Assembly (NCBI RefSeq): GCF_000002235.5
Contig: NW_022145609.1
Location: 32,775,301 to 32,839,300, forward strand
From: Strongylocentrotus purpuratus
Lineage: Eukaryota; Echinodermata; Echinoidea; Camarodonta; Strongylocentrotidae
DNA length: 64,000 nucleotides
Direction of reading: 5' to 3'
A model generated the notes under the pieces. That model had not been told where the DNA came from and did no database searches. It saw only the letters and a list, made by a program, of their open reading frames with translations. A program made the position numbers and the translations under genes. Positions 32,276 to 43,500 of the stretch are shown here, one piece after another (within the stretch, counting starts at the first letter, position 1; each line of letters starts with the position of its first letter).

Positions 32276-33590
32276 ATGTTGTTGACCATGCGGACCTTTA
32301 ACTAGTTACACACATTCAGACGTCATTGTATACATATATCGCAATACATTTTCCTACATGTAGTAGTAATGTGTTTGTGTTTGTATATGTGTGTGTGTGC
32401 GTGTGTGTATGTTTGTGGGGAAAACTTCCGGGGGGTTATTGGATAATTGTCATTTTCCTAGGGGCGGGGTAGTTGTCGGAGGTAAATTTTCATACGGTTG
32501 ATGTCCGGGGGTAGGTGTCAAGTTGTAATTGTCCTTGTAGATAGACCTTTTACGACCATAATCATGTATGGAACATAATGGTCTTATACTGTGAATATGG
32601 ATTATGTTAAACCGGGAGCTTAAAACCTACATTTTATTTATCGATCATCTAGAATATATCATTTATATACATCACCCCGTATCTTAATCATTAACTCTTT
32701 GAGGCGATTGTTTGAACACATTGTTGCTTTTAATAAAGGCATGCAAACATTTTTTGATCAATCATGTATCATTTATGTAAATAACCATATTACTATTTAA
32801 TCCTTGAACCGATGAGTGGCATATTAATACAACAAATACTACAACTAGCACCAAATTGAGATTAATTACTAATAAAAAGGAATTTGAAATTTGGTTAAAT
32901 ATTTTCATTATGTCATAATAGTAATTAAAAAAACAGTCAACGTACATCAATTTTATATTATAATTCTGTATGTTATGTATATTTAAACCTGTTATGATAT
33001 TTTAATGTATGTTTATATGATATATTTCAAACATGAGTTGTGTTTAATTCTGCCTTCAACATTGAGCATAAACGCACCCTTAGTTACCATTAATGTATTT
33101 TTCGTGTAAATACACTTCCTCATTCCAGTTGCACTGTTCAATACGTGACTTATCTTGCTAAATATACACATCTGTACTATTGTTAATCTTTCAATGCAAA
33201 GATAAGTTTTGGGGGAGGTTTCAAAATCCCATTTTGTCACCTTACCGTTCGATTTCGAGATGCACTTTTGACATTGGCAAGTTATAGTGCGACCGGTTGC
33301 AAATGTCCACTTGCTTAGCCAAATAATACATAAAACAGACATGATTTGCAGTCTAAATAATGTACATAGTACATGGTGTGGTCCAGAACGTTTATCCTAC
33401 ACATAACCTCCTATTGAAATGCCCCCTCCCCCCATTAAAATCAAGAGACATCAAGATAATTAAAGAACTGGATTCAAATGATAGACTAGTATATCACTCC
33501 CCCTCCTAATAAAATCCCTAGATATACTTTGACATAATTAGACATTTACAAGTATTATTTTCTTCAAGAAATCAATATACATCATCTAAT
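32276..33590. other. Intergenic DNA between A and B, first part
   Basis: AT-rich with no coding signature. Contains a GT-rich microsatellite near 32380-32415 and a short tract (32416-32545) with words such as GATAATTGTC, GTAATTGTCC and GGGG that belongs to the foldback minisatellite family seen at 41050 and 62575. Confidence 0.5.
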
Positions 33591-34052
33591 AGTAGCATGA
33601 ATGAGTCCAGTACAGTGTTTTTATTGAGAGTTGTGATACTCACTTTGTGGTTCTCATACTCACTTTTTGCTGATGATGCCAGCTTGCTGTTGGCTGATAA
33701 GAAGGCTGATAATGTATTACTACTTGCGAATCAAGAGATTCAGAAACTTTATGCATGGTATTGTTGTAATAAGTTATTGTTGAATATTCAAAAGACCAAA
33801 TGTGTTATTTTTCGCTCCAAGGGTAAAAAGCTTCCAGATGGCATTACTTTTCTTAATGTTTGAGGTCATGATGTTGCGCTTAGTGAAAAAGTTCAGTTCT
33901 TAGGGCTAACCATGGATGAGCATTTATCTAGGAGAAATCATTTAGATGCTGTTTGCACAAAGTTGTCCCGAAGTGTAGGTGTCATTTTTAGATTAAAATT
34001 TATTTTACCTGAAAGAGTGCTGATAACATTATATAAGAGTATTATTCTTCCT

Positions 34053-34160
34053 TATTTGACATATTGTAATGTTGCTTGGGGAAACACTTTTAACCATAAA
34101 AAGGCCTATTTGACATATTGTAATGTTGCTTGGGGAAACACTTTTAACCATAAAAAGGCC
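34053..34160 (+). repeat. In-frame 54-bp direct duplication in the LINE
   Basis: Two identical 54-bp copies in tandem, each encoding YLTYCNVAWGNTFNHKKA. Being a multiple of three it keeps the frame. It lies at the left edge of the block that interrupts the LINE. Confidence 0.85.
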
Positions 34161-35095
34161 GGGTTATTTCAGGTCTTAGTACGGCCGGGGGGGGGGGGGG
34201 GCATTATGACTCCCCTTAAGATGTCGGCCGTGAAACGGCCGATCTCCTCGAAAAATTTGCACGCATGTCAAGTGAAGTGTATAGAATAATATGATAATTT
34301 CAATTTTTTGAAAAATTCACTCATTTGCATATTTATGGTAATTTATGCAAATATGGTCATAAAATCACATTTTTACCCATAAATCATGTATTATTCAAAT
34401 TTAGGCATTCTTTTTCACCACATATATTCATTAGACCATTTACAATAATAATACGACAATTTTTTTTGAAAGAACCAGCTTATTCCTTATGTTATCGCTT
34501 GTTTTGATAATTTCTTATGTATTTCATTGTTTGTTTAACTTTTTTATTTCATTTCTTACTACAATTCAACTTTTTTGACCCCCAAAACAACCACCTTAAC
34601 TTTAAACAAGACCCAATAACCAATGTTTGATTTATTTTTAGGAAAAATGACATTTCCATATGTTTTGTAAACAAATCACAAAAATTAGCGATTTTCGGGC
34701 TGACATGCAATGACAAAAGGTCACGTGACCTTGTAACTGTAGGTCCGATTTGCAATTTTTTTTTTTTAAGATGCGCAAGACTCGAAAGACAAAATTCAGC
34801 GAGCGGCGCACAGTGGGCCAGGGAGGAACTAAAGTGCGCCAAAACTCATGTTTGGGGATTTATTTTTTATAAATCCAGAGGAAATATTTGGATTTCCAAG
34901 AATTTTCGCTTAAATTTTGTTACCAACATTTTCTCTGATGTCTAAGCTTTAAGTTGATACCAGATTTAGCTGCCCGATTCTGCCCGTTATTATTGTCACG
35001 CAGTTTGGTTAAGATATTTGATGTAATATTATGTATATATTTTATTCCATGCTTTAGTCTACTTTACAACTATCCATGGTTATTGTACCAGTCTA

Positions 35096-35866
35096 TGTTA
35101 AGGATGTCTTGCTATAATAACGCTTTTACAAATCCAGCCAGCTCGATCCCAATTGCTTTGCATACAGCGGAGTTCTATTCTCTCCTCACTTTGACCTTGC
35201 ATTCACTTTCAGAACTTTCACTCTCTCCCTTCTCACTTTGACTTTGCCTGACTTTCAGAGCTCTCGCTCTTTCCCTTCTCTCTTGTTTGCCCGAAACTCT
35301 CATTTCAACCTTGCACTGTCCTTCAGCCCTTTCAGCTTGCTTCTTGTCTTGACTTTCTCCTGTCCTTGTATCCTCTCTCTCAATATGACTTTGAGCTCTC
35401 TATTTATGTGCTCAATGACGCCCTTCTCCCTAAATACTCCGCAGCGCGATACTTGTGACCTACATGACTGGTCTTTCTCTATTTCTCTCGAAGGGTATAT
35501 AAGACAGACTGCATTCGTACCTTAGGCAGTTAGGAGCGAAGAATCTGTCAGTGAAGAGTGAAACTAGTGAGCTGTCGAGAGTTAACTGTGTCAGTTAGTG
35601 TGACAAGCCTGTCATCACAGTGTTTGAAGCGAGAGTACTTTACGAATGGGATAGAGAGCAACCTGTTCTGAAATGGTCTCCAGTCATGTTAGTCTATTTT
35701 TTTAGCCTGTTCTAACGCCTGCTGCATTATTTTGCCTCTCTGATTCGCAAGACATTCTCTTTTATCCATCCTTGTAAATGTGTTTGGGTTTGCTGTAATA
35801 AACTCTTCAACTGTAATTCCTGCCTCTCGAGTGTTTATTCTCCCTGAATCTCGGCCATCCTTAACA
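35096..35866 (+). mobile_element. Solo LTR of an LTR retrotransposon (fossil)
   Basis: 771-bp segment beginning TGTTAAGGATG and ending CATCCTTAACA, an 11-bp inverted repeat with the TG...CA ends of an LTR. It has a TATA box (TATATAA, 35496-35502) and an AATAAA signal (35797-35802) in the right order. No internal region or second LTR is present, so it is a solo LTR. Family not assigned. It is younger than the foldback element it sits in; absolute age cannot be read from one LTR. Flanking target duplication is not exact. Confidence 0.72.
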
Positions 35867-35947
35867 ACTAAACTTCAACATATAACGGGGCTAATATATT
35901 TTGGGACTTTTACTTCCTATTGTCGAACAATATAAGTCGCCGTTACA

Positions 35948-36124
35948 TTATGTTAGAGCCGTTTTCCTTGCAACATTGCCCCGAAAAATGTGTTTATTTT
36001 GGTCCGCGGTGGCAGAACAAGTGTCACGCGCCCCCTCGCGCCGTGATTTATGACCACGAATCCTTCATGATTCAGCCGCACATTTTTCGGGGCAATGTGG
36101 CAAGGGAAATCGGCTCTAACATAA
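35948..36124. mobile_element. Small palindromic MITE
   Basis: 177-bp element with inverted ends TTATGTTAGAGCCG and CGGCTCTAACATAA, followed inward by GCCCCGAAAAATGTG mirrored by CACATTTTTCGGGGC. It abuts the right arm of the surrounding foldback element. Confidence 0.78.
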
Positions 36125-37184
36125 CAACGGGCAAGATCGGGCACCCAAATTTGGTATCAACTTAAAGCTTAGACATCAAAGGAAATGATGGTATTAAAAT
36201 GTAAGCGGTACACCGCGGAGATCTAAACATTTCTTCTGGATTTATAAAAAACATGGATAATTAGTCCATTTTTCAGTGAATTACCCTATAATATATCATG
36301 AAGATTGTGTTTCTATTAATTTATCAGGAATATGTTAGAGCAATTTCATATCAATAACTTAAAAACTTCATGTTGAATTGAAAGATTTATAAAATAACTC
36401 ACTTTTGCACTAAAACTGTGAATATGTAGGATTTTGCTGTTTGAAGTAGTAAATTTATACCCTTATTGTGCATACCGGAATTAAATATTTCACTGATGTA
36501 TTCCTCTATGTATTACCTTTCAACTGGGCAAGAAAAAAAATTGAAACAAATAAATCACCAAAACTTAGTTTTGTCGCACTTTGGTTCCTCCCTGGCCCAC
36601 TGTGCGGCGGGGCGCCATCCATATGCGTTCCTGAACAATCAGAAAAATCGTGGAGGGGATTATTAGGGTTATTAGGGTTAAGTCATATCTTGATAAGTTG
36701 AGAGTATGGCAGAAGAAGGCAATACGGCTTATTACTAATTCTTATTATAGACATCCAAGTTCTCCATTGTTCCTTCGACTAAGAATGTTACCACTAAGTG
36801 GACTTGTGTCTTTCAATTGTATATTGTTTATGTTTAATCTTAAGTCTATGCCTCATGAATGTACATTAAAAGATATATTCCGTCAGAACTCGCAAATTCA
36901 TAATTATAATACACGTCAAAGGTGTCTTATTCATCAGCCTTTTGCAAGAAAAAATGTCACTCTGACCTCTTTCCATATCTCTTGCATTAAAGAATGGAAC
37001 AGTCTGCCTGATGATATAACGAATAGTACAACTCTTTCTAGTTTTAGAAGGTTATCTAAAACGTACCAACTTGAAAGACTGACATAGTTTTTATTTGCAT
37101 CTTAGTAATTTCTTATTCTGAAATGCTTTTTGACCACTAAGGACCTACTCATCAGTGTGTTTGCTGTGTATGGGCGTGTGGGTG

Positions 37185-37185
37185 C

Positions 37186-37236
<51 letters not shown>

Positions 37237-37237
37237 T
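37185..37237. repeat. GT/GA microsatellite
   Basis: GTGTGT run followed by GAGAGA, in the LINE 3' UTR. Confidence 0.88.
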
Positions 37238-37506
37238 ATTTGTATATTCTATATTCTGTAGCTTAGTGTTTTCATCCATTGTATAATCATAGGTATTACA
37301 TTCTTTTTACTGTAAATGTATGTATTTTGTTGACTATAGGGCCCCGCTCACAAGCTTAGCTTCTAAAGAGGTTCTAAAACCATTCAGTTTATGATGTAAT
37401 CAAGTTAGAATATGTTGATTGATGTACTATTACCAGTCTCTTTTTTATGTAACAGATTATATCATGCTTTTTGTGGTTTTGAATAAAATGAACTGAACTG
37501 AACTGA

Positions 37507-38400
37507 ATCCTGTTTGATCCAAGGTCCTCCAATTAATCGTATACCTACAGTGGCATAATGTGGGGGCAAGGGCATGCGTATTTGAAGATAGCCTAAATAC
37601 GTGGAAAAAAGGAAAGGGTGAGCGGAGAAAAGGAAGAAAATGCGTTCCTTATGAATACATGCGCCCCAATGAGCAATGTAAAATGGATTAGAAATAAAAA
37701 CATTTCTGAAGCTCGGTCGCGACTCGAATAATTATGTCGCACAGGATCTCGTAATTTTGTGCTCCAGGGGGGAAATAGCGTTATCAAATGGTTCCAAATT
37801 CGACTTCGAAATACAATTCTCATTGCTTTGATCCATTTTTAAAGTGGTATTCAACTTTTTTTTAATACATTCAACTTTCAACCTTTTGAAAAAACTTCAA
37901 CTTTTGAAGGAAAGGAATAGAAAACCACTTATCTATGTTCAAGAAGCGAAACTCTACATAGGTCTCATACTCGATCGCTAAGCTCCCTTGAGACTTTCCT
38001 AAGCCGGTCGCTTTGCTCTCTCGCATGTTCGGTTACGTAAATAAAGTTTGGCAGTGGGAGGAGGGAGGGGAAGCTGTCGTGGTATCTTTGATTGCTCTGG
38101 TCGCCATAATCCATTTATACGCCACTGTTTATACGGAGTGGTCAATTTCTTTCAAGGTAAAGTTGGTTTGGTCAAGAAGCAGTATTAGGTTCCTCAGTTT
38201 AGATCAATCTCAACTTTATATAAGACGGCGCCCAGAATTTAAAAGATATATGTGGTTTAAACGCAGTACCAAACTGGGAATACTTGACGGTTTGGAGTCA
38301 GAATTTCATTCTTCCCCTATTGTGCCTTCTTTAAACAGACGTTGCTGTTTAAAGAAGGCGTTGCTGATACTTTATGATAGAATCCTCTGCTGCTACTTGG
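37507..38400. other. Intergenic DNA, no feature
   Basis: No gene seen. A 132-residue open frame (38013-38411) runs into a MITE at its end, has no recognisable domain and is taken as chance. Confidence 0.5.
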
Positions 38401-38526
38401 GCTCCGTCTGATAAAGAGTTGATATCAATCGCAACAATGTACATAAGAGATAGGTGTGCAAACTTGCGATAGATTGCATGACTTACAATCGATCTGGGTC
38501 TATCGCAACTCTTTATAAGACAGGGC
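38401..38526. mobile_element. Short MITE with CTTATAAAGAGTTGCGAT-type ends
   Basis: 126 bp with inverted ends GCTCCGTCTGATAAAGAGTT and AACTCTTTATAAGACAGGGC and internal GCGAT/ATCGC words. Confidence 0.65.
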
Positions 38527-38572
38527 CACGGTCTACAATTTCTCTGCTACCTTCAATTCATTGAGATATCTA

Positions 38573-38889
38573 GGGGTGTTTCACAAAGATCCTAAGTCGA
38601 ACTTAACTCTAAGTTGGACTTAAACATTATTGACAGCCATTTGTAGCCTTAAAAAGTATTTATTCAAAAACAAAGATTAAAGTAGGCCTATTTTAGACTT
38701 GTTATTAATTACATGTTAAGAACGTGAAATCCCGTGATAATGGAAAATATAGATGTTTGAATCAACATTTTTTGCCTTTAAAAATAATTTTTACAAAATA
38801 TTTTTAAAGATGCCAACGGCTTTCCACAATCGTTAAGTCCAACTTTAATAGAGAAAAGTTCAACTTAGGATCTTTGTGAAACACTCCCC
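38573..38889. mobile_element. MITE with GGGGTGTTTCACAAAGATCC ends
   Basis: 317-bp element with long inverted ends: GGGGTGTTTCACAAAGATCC and the following AAGT on the left, and AGTTCAACTTAGGATCTTTG then TGAAACACTCCCC on the right. AT-rich interior, no coding content. Confidence 0.85.
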
Positions 38890-39783
38890 AGGTCATTTAG
38901 GAGCTTATCGTGGGCAGTTTTAAAGAAGATCTTATTTGAAATAGTTTATCGATATTATAATTATTATTATTATTTATTCATTTTTTAAATATTTTTTTTG
39001 AGGGGGGGGGGGGGTCTTTTGTCTCCTTTTTCCTCTTTTACCTCCTTTTTACTCTTTTTTTTTGCTTCCATCGCTCGCCCCGTTTTTAGGCTGCCAAAAA
39101 TGTGTGGGTGGAGGGGGGGGGGGGGGGGGGGCGATAGTTTTCTGATTTGGCCTTCATTTGAAACCGCCGCTGTTTTCTTTTTCTTCCGATGATCATGATC
39201 ATGTTCAATCTTAGTTTGGAGCCGACCTTAAAAACTGTTATTGGGCAAAAACGCCTGTTGGATACTCAATGATTTGATGTGGAAAAGCACCAAGCAAAAA
39301 TGAATTTAAAAATACTAAAGTACTGTGTAAAATTACATACAATTAGGTAAATACCTGCTTTTAAAACGGTCACAAATAAATAGCCGATCAAATCTTGATT
39401 CAACAATTTTGCAATGTACTTCCCGATTTTCAAAGTTATTATAAACGGCGTACAGAGGTCAACCATTTAAACTGTTAAGATCTTTAGCAAACATTTCATT
39501 ATTTACTCACATATTTCTGTTAGCAATATCCTTTCTTCCCCCTTTGTTCTTTCCCTAGATTTAATCAATATCATGAATGAATTACTCGGATATTTTAGGA
39601 TGCGTGAAATGTGGAAAAATGGTCAGATCAAACGAGTCAAGGGGCGCTTGTTATTGGTACACCTAAGTCAGAGAATAAAGGAGTGTTCAGATGTGGCACG
39701 GTAAACCGCCGCAAAAACACAGCCGAAGTTTTCTTTAACGTGTAAATAGCGAGCTTTAGATTCTGACACCGAACGATTACGAG
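38890..39783. other. Intergenic DNA with poly-G tracts
   Basis: Two long G runs (39001-39014 and 39113-39131) with C/T-rich DNA between, probably remains of poly-G-bearing MITEs. No gene seen. Confidence 0.5.
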
Positions 39784-39845
39784 CAGGCGCGTACGCACGG
39801 GGTGGGGGGGGGGGGGGGGGTTGGGTGGTTAACCCCCCCTTTGAT
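39784..39845. mobile_element. One end of a hAT-like MITE
   Basis: GCAGGCGCGTACGCACGGGG followed by poly-G and then poly-C is the left-end style of the hAT-like MITE at 12053 and 50336. A right end was not found. Confidence 0.5.
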
Positions 39846-40049
39846 ATTTTTTATGTGTGTATTTTTAAGAAAAAACACCGAACTAGGATCGTATTATAGA
39901 CATTATTTACACATTCTGCCCCGACCACAACCCGTTTTAAGATTTTCTAGGACGGTTCCAGAACGTAGTGAGAACTAGTAAGGTGTGATGGGGGCTTAAA
40001 CTCGTCAAATACAAAATGGGAAAGGACGGAGGCAGAGTGGGGGAAACGA

Positions 40050-40197
40050 AAGACAGAGAGAGAGAGAGAGAGAGAGGGGGGAAAGAGGAGGAGGAGGAAC
40101 AAGAGAGAAAGAGAGAGAGAGAGAGAAAGAAAGAAAGAGGGGGCTGGAAACCGATGAACTGAGAGTAAAAATGTGGTGGAGAAGGAAGAGGAGGAGG

Positions 40198-40236
<39 letters not shown>

Positions 40237-40262
40237 GAGAGAGAGAGAGAGGGGGGGGGGGG
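40050..40262. repeat. GA and GT microsatellites upstream of gene B exon 1
   Basis: GA runs at 40053-40078 and 40104-40138, a GT run at 40201-40231 and a GA run at 40232-40250, then poly-G. They lie 130-340 bp upstream of the candidate start of gene B. Long minus-strand frames across this block are repeat artefacts. Confidence 0.9.
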
Positions 40263-40389
40263 TATATGGAAACATAGATGAATAGAGAAGGGTGTAATGC
40301 GCGTGAGGATATGGGATGTATAGGTGTGTGGGACACCTTATTCCTAACCATGACCCTCTGTCATATCTGACAGTAGATTAAAAAAATCT

Positions 40390-40501
40390 ATGGATCAAAT
40401 TAGAGTCATGGATGCAATATCTTTCTTTTTTGTTTTAATGATCATTATTCTGTTATTTCTTTCACTCAGTGAAATAAATATTCTGGACGATCATGGACAA
40501 G
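40390..40501 (+). CDS. Candidate signal-peptide exon of gene B
   Basis: 112 bp from ATG at 40390 (or a second ATG at 40408) to a GTATAC donor, ending in phase 1, which is what the Ig1 exon at 44859 requires. Encodes MDAISFFFVLMIIILLFLSL then SEINILDDHGQ: short start, a hydrophobic core of about 17 residues and a polar region, as in a signal peptide. Joined to Ig1 the protein would read [11 protein letters not shown]. There is no gene A copy in the window to compare, so this rests on composition, phase and position only. Confidence 0.45.
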
Positions 40502-43500
40502 GTATACACAAAAAGATTACAATAAAGAAGTACACTTATCTTCATCATAACGTACCACTGGATAATGGGTACACTAAAGAACGATATAAAAGTTACACAT
40601 CATAATTATAGGTAACTCGAAACATCACCTCACTTGAATTATATAAAGTATAACAGAAAATGCAGGTTCAATGCAACTTTCTTCTTTCCATTTTCTGTAA
40701 CTGTCTAATATTACCACCGGCACTACCCCTCTCCCCTCCCTCCATCCAAAATGTTCCTAATCGTTTAATCGTAGTTAATCGTACTATACTAGTCTGACGT
40801 TATTACGATTCTGAGCTGATTTTGCCTGTTTTCTCCACGGAAACTTGATATCTCTTGAAATTTAGATTTCGTTAATCATACGACTACTAAGATCCTCAAT
40901 TATTAAGATTTTTAAGTGTTTGAATATTCATATCAAATGCTATGGCAAAGTCTTTCGAAATCGGATCGTAGTCAGATCGTAAAGTGTGCTTACCGCTAAA
41001 GAAACCTACTGCAGACAGACAATAGACATAATAAAATATGATTTCTAGGAATTACCACCATGGGCAATCCCTCCGGTCAATTACAAGCGGGACAATTATC
41101 TCCAAGGACAATTACCCCCCGAAAAATACCCCTCCCCCAGAGACAACTACCCGCGAGGATGCATTAACTCATTAAATTGAGATTAATAACACACAGAAAT
41201 GAGTTTTGTTAATTTGACATTTATAGTGACATGGCAAATGAGTATTTTAAATTATTGAGTTATTTGACCTATTTAAATGTTGTTAGTAAATCGCTCCAAC
41301 CCAACTGGTGAGTAATGCTTCAATTACTCAGGTAGTCAGGTTATATCGCCGTTCTAACGGCCCTTTTCCTGCCGCTGGTCGGGTCACATACTGGCTTAAA
41401 ATATCATGTGTGTAAAATTTCACTAAGAGAAAGGTGGTGTATTCACGAAATGTGTAAAATAATGCATTTATTATATATATTCTCTCGACTGAATGAGTGA
41501 GCTACGATTTTTACTCACCATACTTAGTTCCGTCTTTTTGTGTGTACCCTCTTATTGAAACCAAATAGTTATAAGGGTAAACGTCCCCTTTAATTGTCCA
41601 GGACGGGGGGGGGGGGGGGGGGGGTAATTGTCACAGGGGGTAATAGCCGATTTTTTTTTCGTCACTTATCGATCTTTTTGGAATTGTTTGGCGGTGCTGA
41701 TGCATCTTCATAACGACTTTGGTGCTAGCATTGTTTGCTCTTTGCCATTTTAAAAGTTTAACTCGTTTATCCCCTTATCAATGCTCTTTAATATTTCAAA
41801 ACAAACAATAGATACTTATGAATCTTAATAAGTAGTTTTTAGTGTTACAATACAAGTGCTCTTTGAACGGCCGAGCAAGGTAAACGGCCATTTAAGCGGT
41901 CTTATGCATATAGCTTTTTTAGGATCTTATCAACTAAAGAAACATAATACGTAATACCCACCTAATACCCCTTTCATACCAAAGATACCAACATCAGATC
42001 ATCAACAACAGACCAAAGCAAGAATGACACTATCGCCCATGGTTAAGAATTGGTCGGTTTGGCTTCGGTTTGGATTCGGTTTGGTGTTGTGACTGAGGCA
42101 ATAATCAGAATGAACCAGGAAGCAATATGCAATAAATGTATTCCTAATTCAAAGCAAAGAAATATTAAGTAATCAAATCGGATGATACCACACACATTTA
42201 TAGAAATGACGGAAACACTCAATTTGGCTTGCTTGTAAATTGTTATGACGGTCTTTAGTTGATGGTTTAGTGTTTTCTTTGTTAAGAAAGATTGATATTA
42301 ATATGCGTGGAATATCTTTACACTGGTTTATCTTCTTGCAAGTCACACTCATAGGACAATTAACATGTGGTAAGTAGTTCTGATTTTCCATGTATAATTT
42401 GTGTTCATTTTTTCTAATTTGTAAGGGTGCGTGGTAACTTCCTGCGGCCAAATTGCCCCTCTCCCCACCCCGACCTATTAATCTACAAAATATTTATTAT
42501 CTATTTAATCTTTTCATTCGTTTTTATTCCCACAATAAGCAATCTGAAATACACAATATATAAATTCGTTTATAGTTAACATTAACAGTCTTTTCGGCTA
42601 TATTAGCGCAAAACTTAACAAAGTCTTTGTGACACGTAGCATACAACTATCGCTTTTTAACATGTCTCTTTGTTCCAAAATAATGATTCAATATTGGTTT
42701 CAATGTTTTATTTTCCACCTGATAAAGAATATTGTACCGTATTGCACACACATAGGAGCATCATTATCCTGGCTGTGTAGTAAAAGCTGTGCTTTTGATT
42801 CTCAACATTTCAAACCCCACTGTACAAAACTCAACTGATTTCACTAAAAATTGGTACTTTAGTGGCAATTGATGACACCTAAATAGCAGTAAAATATATT
42901 TTTTGTAACTTACTGATGTTAAAAAGACTAATTTAAAAATTCGAATTGTAAGTCTAGTGTCAAACTTTGCTTACAGCTGCATCGACATGATTGTGTACAG
43001 CCTATGCAATAATGTGTGGTGTGTATATATGTGTATAGATATAATAATACCCGCCTCACAGCAAGCAGGCAGTGCTAGAGGTCAATACGCATTAGCATTG
43101 ACTCTCTTTCCTTTGCTGGAGTGGTATTACAAGTGAATCATTGGATAGGTGAATGGGAAACAAATCAATAAAATGTATATATTTTTTAATCAATACCCTT
43201 CCTTGTTGCTGACACGGTCCTTCAATCACAATAGGGATGCTTTAACGAAAACAAAACTCTGAAAGCGTTTTATATTTCTGTACGAACATACATAAGAAAG
43301 GGGGAAAGGGTGAAGTACACTCTAAAAAATGAAGTGCTAAATCACGGGTGCTGGGTACAAATTTGCACCACACGTGCCAAGTGTAGCCCTTGGCGAGCAT
43401 GCAGCGTTTGGGAAGCGATGACGAGCAGAAAAATGAGTGCTGGAAACACGTGCAATTCGAGAAATTGCACCCGAGGTGTGACCTTGCCTGTTTTAGCACT

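Larger units (their letters stand above)
34800..36660. mobile_element. Foldback element with long inverted arms, inserted in the LINE
   Basis: Left arm 34800-34995 and right arm 36125-36660 are inverted copies: GCGCACAGTGGGCCAGGGAG at the left end mirrors the right end, and GTCTAAGCTTTAAGTTGATA on the left mirrors TATCAACTTAAAGCTTAGAC on the right. The left arm is shorter, having lost an internal part. The LINE resumes just after it. A solo LTR and a small MITE lie between the arms. No transposase seen. Confidence 0.72.
33590..37506 (+). mobile_element. 5'-truncated LINE (Jockey/CR1 type), interrupted by later insertions
   Basis: The left part (33640-34160) encodes SLFADDASLLLADKKADN, LLLNIQKTKC, VQFLGLTMDEH and LPYLTYCNVAWGN: the RT catalytic box (FADD), the thumb-side KT, FLG and the YxxxVWG motif. 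The right part (36680-37087) continues with YLDKLRVWQKKAIRLIT and ends in EWNSLPDDI and a stop. The 3' end carries tandem GAACT units (37482-37503), a LINE-like tail. It is dead: 5'-truncated, with an in-frame stop near 33861, an internal duplication and a 2.5-kb insertion. The endonuclease domain is missing. Confidence 0.85.

Noticed and set aside
34180-36660. A Polinton or complete LTR element in the nested block
   Set aside because: No capsid, polymerase or integrase frame; only one LTR is present, and the long arms belong to a foldback element without coding DNA.
36466-36701. Two overlapping frames of 66-77 codons
   Set aside because: They lie in the right arm of the foldback element and are not coding.
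38013-38411. 132-residue plus-strand frame with hydrophobic patches
   Set aside because: Runs into a MITE at its end, no recognisable motif, no splice or paralogue support.
39937-40351. Two minus-strand frames of 112 and 134 codons
   Set aside because: Serine/leucine/histidine-threonine repeats from GA and GT microsatellites.
32276-40389. A tyrosine kinase domain for gene A downstream of its tail
   Set aside because: No glycine loop, HRD or DFG motif seen in any frame given; the tail exon has a stop and a poly(A) signal.
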